A DNA stretch of 64,000 nt, taken from the NCBI GenBank assembly GCA_963989385.1, contig OZ022502.1, positions 46,059,454 to 46,123,453 of the forward strand, in the 5' to 3' direction. The position numbers and the translations under genes are program-made. Source of the stretch: Ctena decussata. Lineage: Eukaryota; Mollusca; Bivalvia; Lucinida; Lucinidae. Below are positions 46,206-56,646 of the stretch, piece after piece. Position 1 is the stretch's first letter; each line of letters begins with the position of its first letter. The notes below the pieces were generated by a model. It was not told where the DNA came from. It searched no databases and saw nothing but the letters and a program-made list of their open reading frames with translations.

Positions 46206-46601
46206 TTAGTGAACTGTTGATGTAAGTTGCAGGATACAAAGCAAACAATAAAAGTGTAACAAAGATGCAGGAACTGTTGTTTTTATTATACATTTACAGT
46301 AATTGTAATTTAAGGCTGTAGTAAAGATAAGGATTTCCAATATTGAAGCCACCCCAAATGTTATTGATTTGCAACACTTTGCCTGTCCATAATGTATACT
46401 TGAAAGAAGGAAACTACAAAAACAGTGCAGTATAGTGTTAAAAGTATTAAAATGAGGATGGAATTGGAAACCATCACATATGAGATCAAAATAATATTGT
46501 GACAATAGTGAGATTACATTTGCATTTGGCTTCTCGAGCCAATTGTTTGTGCTCTTAAGCATTTGCATTTGGCTTCTCGAATTGTTTGTGCTCTTAAGCA
46601 A
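46206..46601 (-). CDS. Unsupported 131-residue ORF
   Basis: The N-terminal part falls in a tandem duplication of about 39 bp (46517-46600, GCATTTGGCTTCTCGA ... GTTTGTGCTCTTAAGCA), giving a repeated MLKSTNN. The rest is hydrophobic, Cys/Leu/Ile-rich and consistent with AT-rich noise. No motif or splice support. Confidence 0.12.
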   Translation of the reverse strand: MLKSTNNSRSQMQMLKSTNNWLEKPNANVISLLSQYYFDLICDGFQFHPHFNTFNTILHCFCSFLLSSIHYGQAKCCKSITFGVASILEILIFTTALNYNYCKCIIKTTVPASLLHFYCLLCILQLTSTVH

Positions 46602-47660
46602 TCTTTACTTTTATACTTTTAATTTTTCCAATGTCATATTTAGGCACAGGCATAGCCTGTGTCTTCTTTAGCGAATGGAGGGGACATTGTGGCTTGTTTC
46701 CATTGTTTGGAGAGCTGGTTCGTTCTGACTAAGGAAACTAGAGCAGTGGCTTATCTATTGTCACAAAGCCGTTAATGAGCTTTGACATTGTCCACTCTTT
46801 TCGTTACTTGCACCCTAATAAGAAATTTCCAGGACGAACTATTCATGAACATGTCGATGAAACTGCATGTGAATATTGCACTTTACACGTCATACAATTA
46901 GTTCGAAAGTATCCGAATCTTCCATGATCAATTCCGAATAACAGTCTCAACTAAAATTCGCCTGTTGTATCGGCGAATTATAACAACTACTGTTTGTGAT
47001 TTGTATCACAACCACCTGGCTGTTACCACAAAGTTATCGCACTTGCAGCTTCACTGACTAATTTAGTCCCTCAGATGTACAAACGTGCACGTGGCCGACG
47101 CATTGTTATATGCAGATTATGAGCATGCATGTACTTGCTGGCATCTTATCAAATATCTGTATAGGGGCTCATCTCTGTGTATCTAAATATTTCCCAATTG
47201 GCAGTGTGTCTATGGTTTATAAGTTCGGCCCTGCGATTTTGGTAATTCGACCGCTTTTGCTAAATTGACATGTCTGCATTTTTTAAAGCTCTTGCGGTGG
47301 ACAGATAACTAGGCTATATAATTACGCTGGTCGTTTACCTAATATGTACCAATTACTAATCGGTCATCTTTTAATTGCAGGGATATCTTAGTATTAAAGC
47401 GTTGCATAATATCAATACGCCTAGACAACTGTAATAATAGAACAAATCAAGAAATAAATATACAAAATAGACATTCCATCAGTGTATTATATTTGTTCGG
47501 ATTTAAAGGGATTTCTGAAGTTATACGTTATACATATTAAGCATGGAAAACGAATGCTTTAAGTATCATGTCGGTTTCACAATAAGCTCACAGACAACGT
47601 CGGACAGATTCAACAGTTACATGTAAATGGCTATCTCCAAAGTTACTTAATGTTAGATCA
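46602..47660. other. Intergenic, nothing recognised
   Basis: Short ORFs only. Confidence 0.45.
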
Positions 47661-47667
47661 GTTGTTA

Positions 47668-47713
<46 letters not shown>
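47668..47713. repeat. (ATT)n microsatellite
   Basis: About fifteen uninterrupted ATT units. Confidence 0.95.
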
Positions 47714-47714
<1 letters not shown>

Positions 47715-47884
47715 GTTAATTTAATATTTTATTATACCCAAATTCAATTATTATTTCTTTCATGGGTATATTTTGTTTAAATGTTTATTAAAATAGTATT
47801 AATTGCAATCTTAACAAAGAAATACAAGGATTTCTTGTCGATATAAATATGATATTTTCCAGTTCTCTACGAGGATTTATTTCC

Positions 47885-48582
47885 TCTAGGGAAAAAAACC
47901 CCTGTAGACTGGTTACCTACCCCACAATATTCGGAGATTGGTTATTAGTGTTCGGCTGGATACCGGCTTTTCGAACTACTTTTCCAAGTTTGTCTTTCAA
48001 CTGAAGTTGAAGCTATAAAACACCGTCAGAAATGCCTATTGTGATCTTGAGAAAAATAACAGACGCTAAATTACAAATTGTCAAACCTATAACAAACTTT
48101 GGTGTGTATTATGGCGTGTTCAACTGAAAGATGCCACGAGTTCGTCAGTTTAATGTAGGGCTGCATTGCTTTTTATCACACACGCTTCGCTATTTGCTAT
48201 AAGAAACGTATCATTCAGCTCATAGCAGACTTTCTTAGCCTTAGCTCGTCAGGATCAGTAGCCCTACAGACAATGGTTGTGAAGGCATGATGCAGGCTCC
48301 ATAGGCAAGTAAATTATTTTTATTTTGACAAACGTTGGGCCTTTCAGAAAACAAAATGGCGGTCAAAATATTTCAATTTCGTGTATTCTTCCGCGCTACT
48401 GTGTACAGGCTCTTAGTAAGAGTCTTAAAAACAAATGAAATATTCTTTAAATGTAGGGCTTACGCATGTAATAAACAGTTTATTGAATGCTCTCATTTAA
48501 ACTATGGGATTTATAAACCTCGGGAGGTTTAAAGATCCGACAAATCCCGTATTTTAAATGGGACGATTAATAAACTCTATAT
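47885..48582 (+). mobile_element. Element C, copy 1
   Basis: Aligns in reverse complement with 55303-56025 over about 700 bp (CTATAACAAACTTTGGT, CATGATGC, AAAATGGCGGTC, ACCTCGGGAGGTTTAAAG, GGGACGATTAATAAACTCTA). The right end is palindromic. A 65-residue ORF inside is not preserved in copy 2. Confidence 0.8.
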
Positions 48583-48604
48583 AACAAATCTGCCTCAGCA
48601 ATCA

Positions 48605-48853
48605 TTAACTCTTTCGGCGCCAAAGTCGCAAAAATGCGACTTTGCAAACAGCGTATATCCAGATCAGCCGGCTCTTAAAAGAGCCGTCTGATCAGGATCT
48701 ACACTGTTTGCCATTCAAATATGAACTTAAAAAGCCTGATTTTATAAAAAACATATCTTTAGATTGTTAAAATTTCCAATTACAAATCTGTCGTCTGATG
48801 ATTTGAGCAGACGAAAATTTGTCGTCTGAAAAATTTGGCGCCGAAAGAGTTAA
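48605..48853. mobile_element. MITE with perfect 20-bp ends and TTAA
   Basis: TTAACTCTTTCGGCGCCAAA is exactly reverse-complemented at 48834-48853. The outermost TTAA may be the target duplication, leaving 16-bp TIRs. The core has GATCAGCCGGCTC/GAGCCGTCTGATC and CTACACTGTTTGCC. Confidence 0.85.
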
Positions 48854-49233
48854 ACCCGCTGCAATAAGTGCTCTTCCATTTTAAAACTCACAAAATATTG
48901 GTTAGTTTTTTTTCGGTATTTTACCAAATCTGATACGTGTACATATAAGAACGAGACATTTCCTAAGAGAACGAAGCGGGTGACACTATTTAAGCAAGAG
49001 AAAATTAATCAGGGAAAAAAGATAAACCATGCCATTATGTAGCCTTTGGCCTCCAATGGTTAACTATATATTCCTGCTGACACAGTGAGACTGACATATG
49101 TATATTATGCAGCTATAATGATTTACAGGGTACCTTGAAGACACGTATTCATTTCAGAATACTAACTAACAGCATTCAGTGTTCAACATGATGAATCCGA
49201 AACAAAATATTTATATATAGACCTTACTTTTAC

Positions 49234-49438
49234 CTGAAACTGGGATATTTTGAAATACCTGTCAAATCCTAATTCTAGTACAGTCACGAATGCAGTGCGA
49301 CCTCTGACTGGAGAACGTACGAACTTCACGACTGCACATCCTGTGATATACAGTCGGAAACCAGACATTTTCGTATCGCCTCTTCTCATTTCCTGCATTG
49401 CTGAAAGCGCTTGCTTTTCGTGTAAAGTAGGTAGGTCT
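49234..49438 (-). CDS. Candidate internal exon, 68 codons, function unknown
   Basis: The minus strand has a pyrimidine-rich acceptor (ATTTTTTTACAG) and a donor CAG|GTAAAA. The 205-nt segment between them is open throughout: one base, then 68 codons reading DLPTLHEKQALSAMQEM... GFRLYITGCAVVKFVRSP... ELGFDRYFKISQFQ. The product looks protein-like but I do not recognise it; the V-F-P-V-L-D spacing is only faintly reminiscent of H-type lectin strands. Caution: overlapping frames on both strands are also open here, so openness alone is weak evidence. Confidence 0.35.
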
Positions 49439-49804
49439 CTGTAAAAAAATAAAAATGTGAAAACAGTGCATTGGAGTGGAGATGACTATTTGTTAAAATT
49501 GTTAATCAGGGCTGATAATGACAGACACATGGCAAAGCGGCATGTCTTTCAGACACTGATTTGAAATCGGTTAAGAACTGTTTCTTTAGTACTGTAAGGG
49601 TTAGATTCGTGACACTTTGGTGATGCTAACATCTGGAGGAAAAACTTAGGTTAATCATCAATATTAGGTATTGATATTTAATTTACGAATTTTAGTTAGA
49701 TGGGTACTCGTATACTCGTAAGTGAATAACCGGGTAATTCACACAAGACTTGCACTGGGACCTTACAAAACCACTCAACGGTTACTTTAAAGTGAATTAT
49801 CAGG

Positions 49805-50800
49805 ATGCCTGGACTGGATCAAAACCAGAGACTTCAAACAATTGGTATGCTGGAAACTAACGTACGTCATTCCGACGTCGCTGCTCATTTTGGCGTTTCG
49901 CGACTTACAATTACCCATTTAGCAGGACATTACAGGGCAACTGGGATGGTCGATGATCGTCGACGTGCAGGCAAACCCAGGGTAACGACAAGAAGGCCGG
50001 ATAACCACAAAAGGACGGCACACTTACGTGATCTCTTAACAGCAACGTCAACTGCTATGGCAACCTGCGGAAGGAACAATTACAGGATTAGTGCTCAGAC
50101 TGTCAAAATAGACGTTCAGAGCATGACATTAAGGCCCGATGTACATACCATGTATTCTAGTTAACACAACGTCACCGACGTGCCAGGGAACAACGGGCGT
50201 GTCAACATGTTCGCTCGAATCAAAACCAGTGAAATGCAGTACTCTTTAGTTATGAATCAAGGTTTCGCCTGAGTCGTAGTGATGTACGTCACTGGATCTA
50301 CAGGCGACGCAATGAGCATTTAGAGACGTTTGTGTACGAGAGGTCAACCGCTACGGCGGCGGAAGTGCCATGGTATGGGGCGCGATATCGTATCACACTC
50401 GTTCCAGGCTTGTGGTTGTCCGACGCAGTCTCACTTGGCAGCGCTGTTTCGACGAAATTCTTGCCCCTGCTGTCATTCTGTTTATGGACGCAAACAGACG
50501 TTTGACGTTATTCCAAAAGGATAAAGCTCGATGCCACCCCACTCGTATCTGCACAGCTTATCTACAGTAGTAGCAGCAAGTAAACGTCCTTCGGTGGCCT
50601 GCAAAATCACCAGACATTTCTCCAATCGAGCATTTATGGGATATCGTAAATCGTCGCAGTCGACGACGCCAGCAGGTCACTTTGGCTCAGCTCTATCGGT
50701 TTCTGATATAGAAATGGTATGCACTTCCTCAAGGGGACATTCCAAATCTTATTTTTTTCAATGCGCAGGCGCTGTATTGCTGTGAGAGAATCAAACGGCG
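49805..50800 (+). pseudogene. Tc1-like transposase relic
   Basis: Reads in order: a helix-turn-helix region (QTIGMLETNVRHSDVAAHFG, DDRRRAGKPRVTTRR, NYRISAQTV), the catalytic region VLFSYESRF, RYGGG-type GGSAMVWGAISYHTRSRLVV, LTLFQKDKARCHPT and WPAKSPDISPIEHLWD. This is the DD34E Tc1 layout. It is dead: the first catalytic Asp (expected FSDESRF) is Tyr (codon 50251-50253), TAG and TGA interrupt the region before it, and a TAG-TAG pair and a small insertion lie before the PIEH Glu, followed by frameshifts. Flanking TIRs could not be found. Confidence 0.9.
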
Positions 50801-50867
50801 GACATACTCGGTATTAACTTTAGTGTGAAGAGATGGAATGTTCCTATTAGCCTTACAGACGCTCACC

Positions 50868-51100
50868 TGGGGTCGTATTTAGAAAACGACTTAAGTGGTT
50901 GCTATGTAGTTGCTAAAGCTGAAATTCTACGAAGAAGATTCTCTACAACTATGAAAGTTGCTCTGGAGGAACAGTCTGAAAAAGACTGTTCCTCCAGAGC
51001 CAATTTCATAGTTGTAGGGAATCTCTTTTTAGAAATACAGCCTTAGCAAAAGCATAGCAACCACTTAAGTAGTAGTTTTATAAATGAAGTCCCTGGTCTT
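50868..51100. mobile_element. Foldback element with arms of about 110 bp
   Basis: Left arm ...CGACTTAAGTGGTTGCTATG..., TCTCTACAACTATGAAA, GCTCTGGAGGAACAGTCT pairs with AGACTGTTCCTCCAGAGC, TTTCATAGTTGTAGGGA, CATAGCAACCACTTAAGTAG on the right. The centre near 50982 is almost loop-free. Confidence 0.85.
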
Positions 51101-51410
51101 TTTAGTGAAACATCACTAAATCTGGTGCAATGAAATGAATGTTCATTTGACAAACAAAAATTTGCGTTGCAATTATTTTGGGTGAATACTTTTATTAAAA
51201 TTTATATGCATTTGAAATGATATATCGTTTCTTTTTTTTGAGTCAGCACATATTATTAATCGCACCGTTTACTGAAAGAACATTTGTAAATGCTATAACG
51301 GCCATTTTGTAATTATTACTATCATAAACGGGAGCCGAGGAAAGCAAGACACTATAAACATTTTGGACGGAAACATTTTATAACACGTATGTATCAAACA
51401 ACTTTAAGAA

Positions 51411-51663
51411 ATATGAGCTGCGACACGAGAAAATAAACACAGTGATTGTGCGCAAAATTCAGTCTCAGATCAGCCTGGGCATCCACCAGGTCTGATCAGC
51501 CTCTTCGCTAAGCGCTTAAAGGGTAGTAAAGGGTTGCAAATGGTCTAAGCTACCCCCATTTTGACCGCGAAGACTCTGGTCAGACTGGGCGGATGCCCAG
51601 GCTGATCTGAGTCTGCGTTGGACGCAGAACCACCTTGTGGGTTTTCTCGTGTTGCGGCTCAAA
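51411..51663. mobile_element. MITE family A, copy 5
   Basis: ATATGAGCTGCGACACGAGA ... TTCTCGTGTTGCGGCTCAAA with the GATCAG core; slightly longer than copies 1 and 4. Confidence 0.85.
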
Positions 51664-51885
51664 TTCTGTATCAGTCTCCTGGGACAACTGATCTGTCAAT
51701 CGATTATTCCTCTATCCTTGCGCCCCGCAAAGATGATAAACGACAGTTTCATTTCAATGAATTCTGACCTTAAAATCCTAGGAGATGCTACAATTATATC
51801 CGAGGCGAATCTTGTGCTACGGTCGTATGGGTAAGTGAAAAGTGACAAGGTGATTTTATAAATAGTCCGAATGAGTGTAGCAAGT

Positions 51886-52215
51886 TCATATGCCCTCAAA
51901 ATCGTAAAAATTCCAATCTGGACGGCATTCGTAGCTATTTATATAACAGGTAGTAGACTGAACTATCCATCTGTTTGACAGAATGTTTTGCAGAAAATAT
52001 CTGACAGACAGTAATAGCCCAAACTGAATGCGTGCTTGGAACAGAGTGACCTTGGTCTGCAGTGTTTGTATATGAATAGTTTCTCGGGGTGTATTGTCTC
52101 CTTGAAGGTTTGCTATGTCTTTTGTCTTGTTCCTTAGAATCTGACCTTTATGCAGATCCAAACCATTTCTAACATCAGACTTCAACGGTTTATTTAGTAT
52201 TGATTTTTTATGCAC
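51886..52215 (-). CDS. Unsupported minus-strand ORF with a coiled-coil-like stretch
   Basis: No ATG opens it in this frame (the first codon is GTG). The middle (KGQILRNKTKDIANLQ, then TLQTKVTLFQARIQFG) has heptad-like spacing. No convincing acceptor or donor was found. Listed because it lies between two minus-strand exon candidates. Confidence 0.15.
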   Translation of the reverse strand: MHKKSILNKPLKSDVRNGLDLHKGQILRNKTKDIANLQGDNTPRETIHIQTLQTKVTLFQARIQFGLLLSVRYFLQNILSNRWIVQSTTCYINSYECRPDWNFYDFEGI

Positions 52216-52561
52216 AAAATTAGGAACATCACCTTTTCAAGACCAGTAGGCGGGGTATATTGTTTTCGTGTAGAGAAGGTGTTTTTATTATTTCTTTGTC
52301 TTTAGGACTACCCAGTGTAATGGTTAGTTTACAAGGGACAGTCAAAAGGTTCCGATACAAATCGCACTATGTATTTATTATACATGACGTTCAAGTCAAC
52401 TTCGCAGATTCTTATTCCACATACATGTATCTCAACTACACGGTCGTAATGAAAACTCCTGAATATGATTCTGATCAGTGGGTACTCAGTAATTTCCGCG
52501 ACTGAAAAATATTGACGTTAGCTTTAGTACCACCTATTGCATTTTCTCAAAATATATATTT

Positions 52562-53025
52562 CAAGGGCAACAACCTACGTCATAGCGCGCGTGACAGAAT
52601 TAATCATTCGACGGGAATTTTGAACAAACGCTGACAGATTTTCCGTTTGTAACATATAAGAGACATGATTTTAAGACAAGATAAAGCTGTGAGTCGGAGC
52701 CTACATGTACATATGGTCCAGATATATAGGGCATGATTCTTCAAGGGTCGAGAAATCATAAAAAACCTCACTACAATTGTTTATGTGGAAAGTTGAGATA
52801 AACACGCATTAAGGCAGAGTCGATATAGATCACTATAGTGAAGTGTTTTCAGATTAAGCAAGTATTTTATGGTGAATTCTGATAATATTGAGGCCAAAAC
52901 ATCTATAGGTACCAGATCGACTAGATATTTGGTAGTTTCAGGGTTTGCCAAGCCATCATTATGCAATTAAGGCCGTTGATAAAACGATTATGACGTCAGC
53001 GCTATGACGTAGGTTGTCACCCTTG
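52562..53025. mobile_element. Inverted-repeat element ending near a poly-A run
   Basis: CAAGGGCAACAACCTACGTC(ATAGCGC) at 52562-52588 is reverse-complemented at 52999-53025 with one mismatch, and similarity extends outward (ATTTTCTCAAAA). A TGACGTCA lies at 52991. An A-rich run of about 38 bp follows at 53034-53071. Confidence 0.7.
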
Positions 53026-53689
53026 ATATTTTCTCAAAAAAAAAGAAAAAAAAAAAAAAAAAAAAAAAAAGACAGGCATTGTTTATAGGATCCAAAATAC
53101 TTACCTCATGTTCATAGTAATAATGTAGAACCAAGCTTATCTTAAATAGTTTTCCTCTTATTTGTCATCATAAAGCATTAGTCAGCAGAATTCGTTGATT
53201 GAGAAATGTTGCGATTAGAGATGATTTTTTCACTTCGCTTCCACAAATCAACTGGTGACACCGCTTGAAACCATTAATATTGATTTGGTAAAATGAATCT
53301 TGCCACGTGCTGCCCTTCTTCAGATGGCGTTTTCATTTCAATTTGCTCCGCCACAGTACACGATGTTATGATTCACTGACTTTCTGACGCTTGCAAAGCA
53401 GCCATTGTAACGTCAAACGCAAGCATGATGTCATATTATTATTACAGTAGATATAAAAGCGTCACAATTTCATATGGTGAATTAAAGAAATCTATTAATG
53501 AATATCGACAGGGATCTCGAGTACTTTTGCGTCCGTTGTTGACTTCCCCTCATATGTAGGAGCGTTGTTTTTATCTCATTGCAAGTCAGCTTCACTTATA
53601 AATTAAATTCTGAAAAAAAATAGAAGCAAAGAACCAATCAGAGAAGCGAGAATAACATACTAGGTTTGGTTGAGTCTGTTCATATACTG

Positions 53690-53864
53690 TTATGTGATGC
53701 TGCAGCAATGCACACGCCCCCTTTCATCGGCTCCACAGGGGAACTCTCCTTTCAAAATAGCTGGAAATGAGACCGAAAATTCCAGGAAACCAGAAAACAT
53801 ATCATCTGCTGTATGATGAAGGACGGGTAAGATGTTACGGCCGACACTCGGCACGAAACACCAG
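53690..53864 (-). CDS. Weak candidate terminal exon
   Basis: The minus strand has a strong acceptor tract (TTATCTTCTTTTCAG), then an open frame WCFVPSVGRNILPVLHHTAD ... FPCGADERGRVHCCSIT ending in TAA. The other two frames on this strand close. I do not recognise the product, and no partner exon is visible. Confidence 0.2.
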
Positions 53865-53959
53865 CTGAAAAGAAGATAACCTGAATGCCACAAAGAAGAC
53901 GCTTTCTCTGGAAGCAAGAAGTCCATCATGAAAACGAAAATAGAAGACTTGTTTTCTTT

Positions 53960-54575
53960 GTGTCTCCCCCTTCCAGGGGAGACATTGTTTTCCAATACTT
54001 GTCTGTCTGTCTGCCCGTCCGGCTGTCTGTCCGATGGAGTTATGTCATGTTGAATTTTTTAGTATTGAAATGGCGTCTGCTCTATAACTTTAAAACTGTA
54101 AACGATATATTCATGAAACTTTTTACAAGTATAAAGCATACTGGCTGAGGATTTGCAGATAGCACGATCCATTACTCATTATGCATTTTGCGAAATAATA
54201 TCCCTTTGTAAATTCCAGTAAAGGAATTGTGTGTACTCAATAACTCTGAAACAATATGAGATATTTTCGCTAAACTTGGAATAAATAAAAAAACATAATC
54301 AGACAAGGTGCAGTGAACAAAACACATAATTCCACCTACATTTTTGACATAATTATGCCCCTTTGTATTTTTCTGTATGGAAATTATGTCAGCTCTATAA
54401 TTTTAAAGCCGTAAAAGATACTTGCATGAAACATTGTACAAATATTTATTATCATCAGACAATGTGCAGTGAAAATGAACCGTAACTCCACCTACATCAT
54501 TTACGGAATTATGCCCCTTTGTATTTTTCAGTATGGATATTTGTCGACTCTATAACTTAAAAGGCATTGAAAATA
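53960..54575 (+). repeat. Degenerate bivalve-type repeat with (TGTC)n
   Basis: Begins CCCCTTCCAGGGGAGACATT, then CTTGTCTGTCTGTCTGCCCG, followed by units with CTCTATAA(C/T)TTTAAA(A/G)C(T/C)GTAAA(C/A)GATA and CATGAAAC at about 54078, 54388 and 54548. Confidence 0.65.
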
Positions 54576-54595
54576 TTACACGGTCACGCGCTTAA

Positions 54596-54823
54596 CCCAT
54601 TATTGCCCAGTGGATTCTTCTATCTGTAGATGAGTCGGTTTGTGATTTCAGATATGTCAGGTTTAGTTTATCTTTAGAAGTTTCTGTTTTATTTTGATGA
54701 GAAATACCCATTTGTTTCAGTCAAGAAGTGCTGACTCTGATCAGATGCCGCGTTTTGTGTCGTCTGATCTGGGTCTGAGCTGTATGCATATGTCTCAATT
54801 TTGGGACTCAAAACATTAATGGG
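54596..54823. mobile_element. 228-bp TTAA-flanked MITE
   Basis: TTAA at 54592-54595 and 54824-54827 with CCCATTATTG / CAT(T)AATGGG ends. The core CTGATCAGATGCCGC...CGTCTGATCTGGGTCT...CTGTATGC resembles the core of the 48.6-kb MITE. CCC termini with TTAA fit piggyBac-type MITEs. Confidence 0.7.
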
Positions 54824-55302
54824 TTAAAACAGTAAATATCTTATGTTTCAAACGAAAATAATCTCGAATAGAATAAGAAAATCAGTTATATCTAAGGTCT
54901 TACAAGGCAGATTTTAATGCCATTAAGTGCAGTTATCCCACACTAATGTTTTTGTGTCTAAACCAAATTCAATTATTTTTCATTGTTTTATGAAATGAAG
55001 ACAGTTACCAGGACACGTAAAATTGCCGTCTTTCCTTGACTGTAGGTTCAGTTTTTCGAAGTTTCCTGGTAAATGGCTTCATTTCATACAAGGACTTGCT
55101 TTTGAACGAGATACTTCTCCCCTGGTTTACTATGTATATACAAGGGCTGTTACGAAACGAAAAGAGTTGTTACGAAACGAAAAATAGTGATAGTAACCAA
55201 ATGACCTGATGAGTACCTCGTTTTGTAGCTAAGACTCATAGCAAGACCTGCGATAAACTTATTTTCCTTACCTGGTCAAGATTATTTTCTTTTGAAACTT
55301 AC

Positions 55303-56025
55303 AATATAGAGTTTATTAATCGTTCCATTTAAGATACGGGATTTACAAACCGAGGGAGGTTTAAGGTCCGAAAAAAACGAGTCCGAAGGACGAGTTTCTT
55401 TATGGAATCTTTAAACCTCCCGAGGTTTATAAATCCTATATCTTAAATGGGACGATTCATTAAACTGTATTTTACATTCGTATGTCGTACTTTTAAATAA
55501 TATGTCCATCTGATTTTATGTTTTCAAAGATGCTTTCAAGAGCCTGTACACAATAGCGCGAAAGAATACATGAAATTTGATTTTTTTCGACCGCCATTTT
55601 GTTGTTTAAAAGGGTGTAGGACTGTTATGATAAGAATTTACTGGCCTGTGGAATCTGCATCATGCCTTTACAATCATTGTCCATACGACTACTGGTTCCG
55701 AGGATCCAAAGGCTCGAGGTAAGTCTGCTATGAGCTGAATGCAACGTTTCTCATTGCACATTGCATAGCGTGTGTGATGAAAGGCAATAGTAACTCCATT
55801 CGTAAAATCATTTACGTCCACACGCCAGAAATACATACCAAAGTTTGTTATAGATTTGACATGTAATACTGCGTCGTTTTGTTTTTTTTAAGATCATAAA
55901 AGGCAACTCTGAGGTTGTTTTTACAGCTCCAACTGCAGTGGAAAGATAATCTTTAAAGCCTGTACCCGGCGATATATTAATAACCATTCTCAAAATGTTA
56001 TGAGGAGGCTAACCAGTCTAAAATC
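55303..56025 (-). mobile_element. Element C, copy 2 (inverted)
   Basis: Reverse complement of 47885-48582. Its left end (55309-55475) is a long hairpin, GGGAGGTTTAAGGTCCGAA...TTTAAACCTCCCGAGG. The sequence GACCGCCATTTTG is kept. Confidence 0.8.
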
Positions 56026-56214
56026 CACGTTAAAAATTTCAGGAACCGATATTATCAAAATTATATTTAATAGAAATATATTCAATTAATGCACCTATAC
56101 TTCTGTATAGTCCGTTTGGTCCAAAGTGCAAACGGGGCTTTGCTTAATTCCTCGAAGTCGATGAAAGTTTTATACAATGTTCTAATGTCCTTTTGATTCT
56201 TATAACTATACATA

Positions 56215-56646
56215 CGAGGGTTGATAAAAAATTACGTGGACCTTCGCTGTAGAAATTTTATTATAAATATTAAACCCATTAAATTTGCAGTAAATACAGA
56301 TTCATCTTTCATACATCCAGAGATGTATTTAATTAATCGGTCTAACTTCGGGAAGTTGTCTATATGGGTCGTCATAGTAACCTCATGACGGTTCTGCGGA
56401 ACACGGTAAGAAATTGGCTTATTATCTAGATTTTTTGTTAAATCTTCGTCATTAATTTGGTGCTCCTTTGTAGCTTATCTGCCTAATATAAAATAGAAGA
56501 AAATACTTATTTTTCATTGAAATTTCTTCAAAACGTCACATAACGTAGTTAAAAGATGGAACTTTTCTGGGGCACGAGCAAAATTACTATAACTGCATTA
56601 CCTTTACCACCACAGCAAAAGTCCGTGTATTTTTTATCACCCCTCG
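56215..56646. mobile_element. Mariner-like MITE (432 bp)
   Basis: CGAGGGTTGATAAAAAATTA(CGTGGAC) and (complement) CGAGGGGTGATAAAAAATAC(ACGGAC), flanked by TA on both sides. TACGAGGG ends are common in mariner-type elements. No intact transposase frame. Confidence 0.75.

Noticed and set aside
48335..48532. 65-residue ORF in element C copy 1
   Set aside because: Not maintained in the inverted copy at 55.3-56.0 kb.
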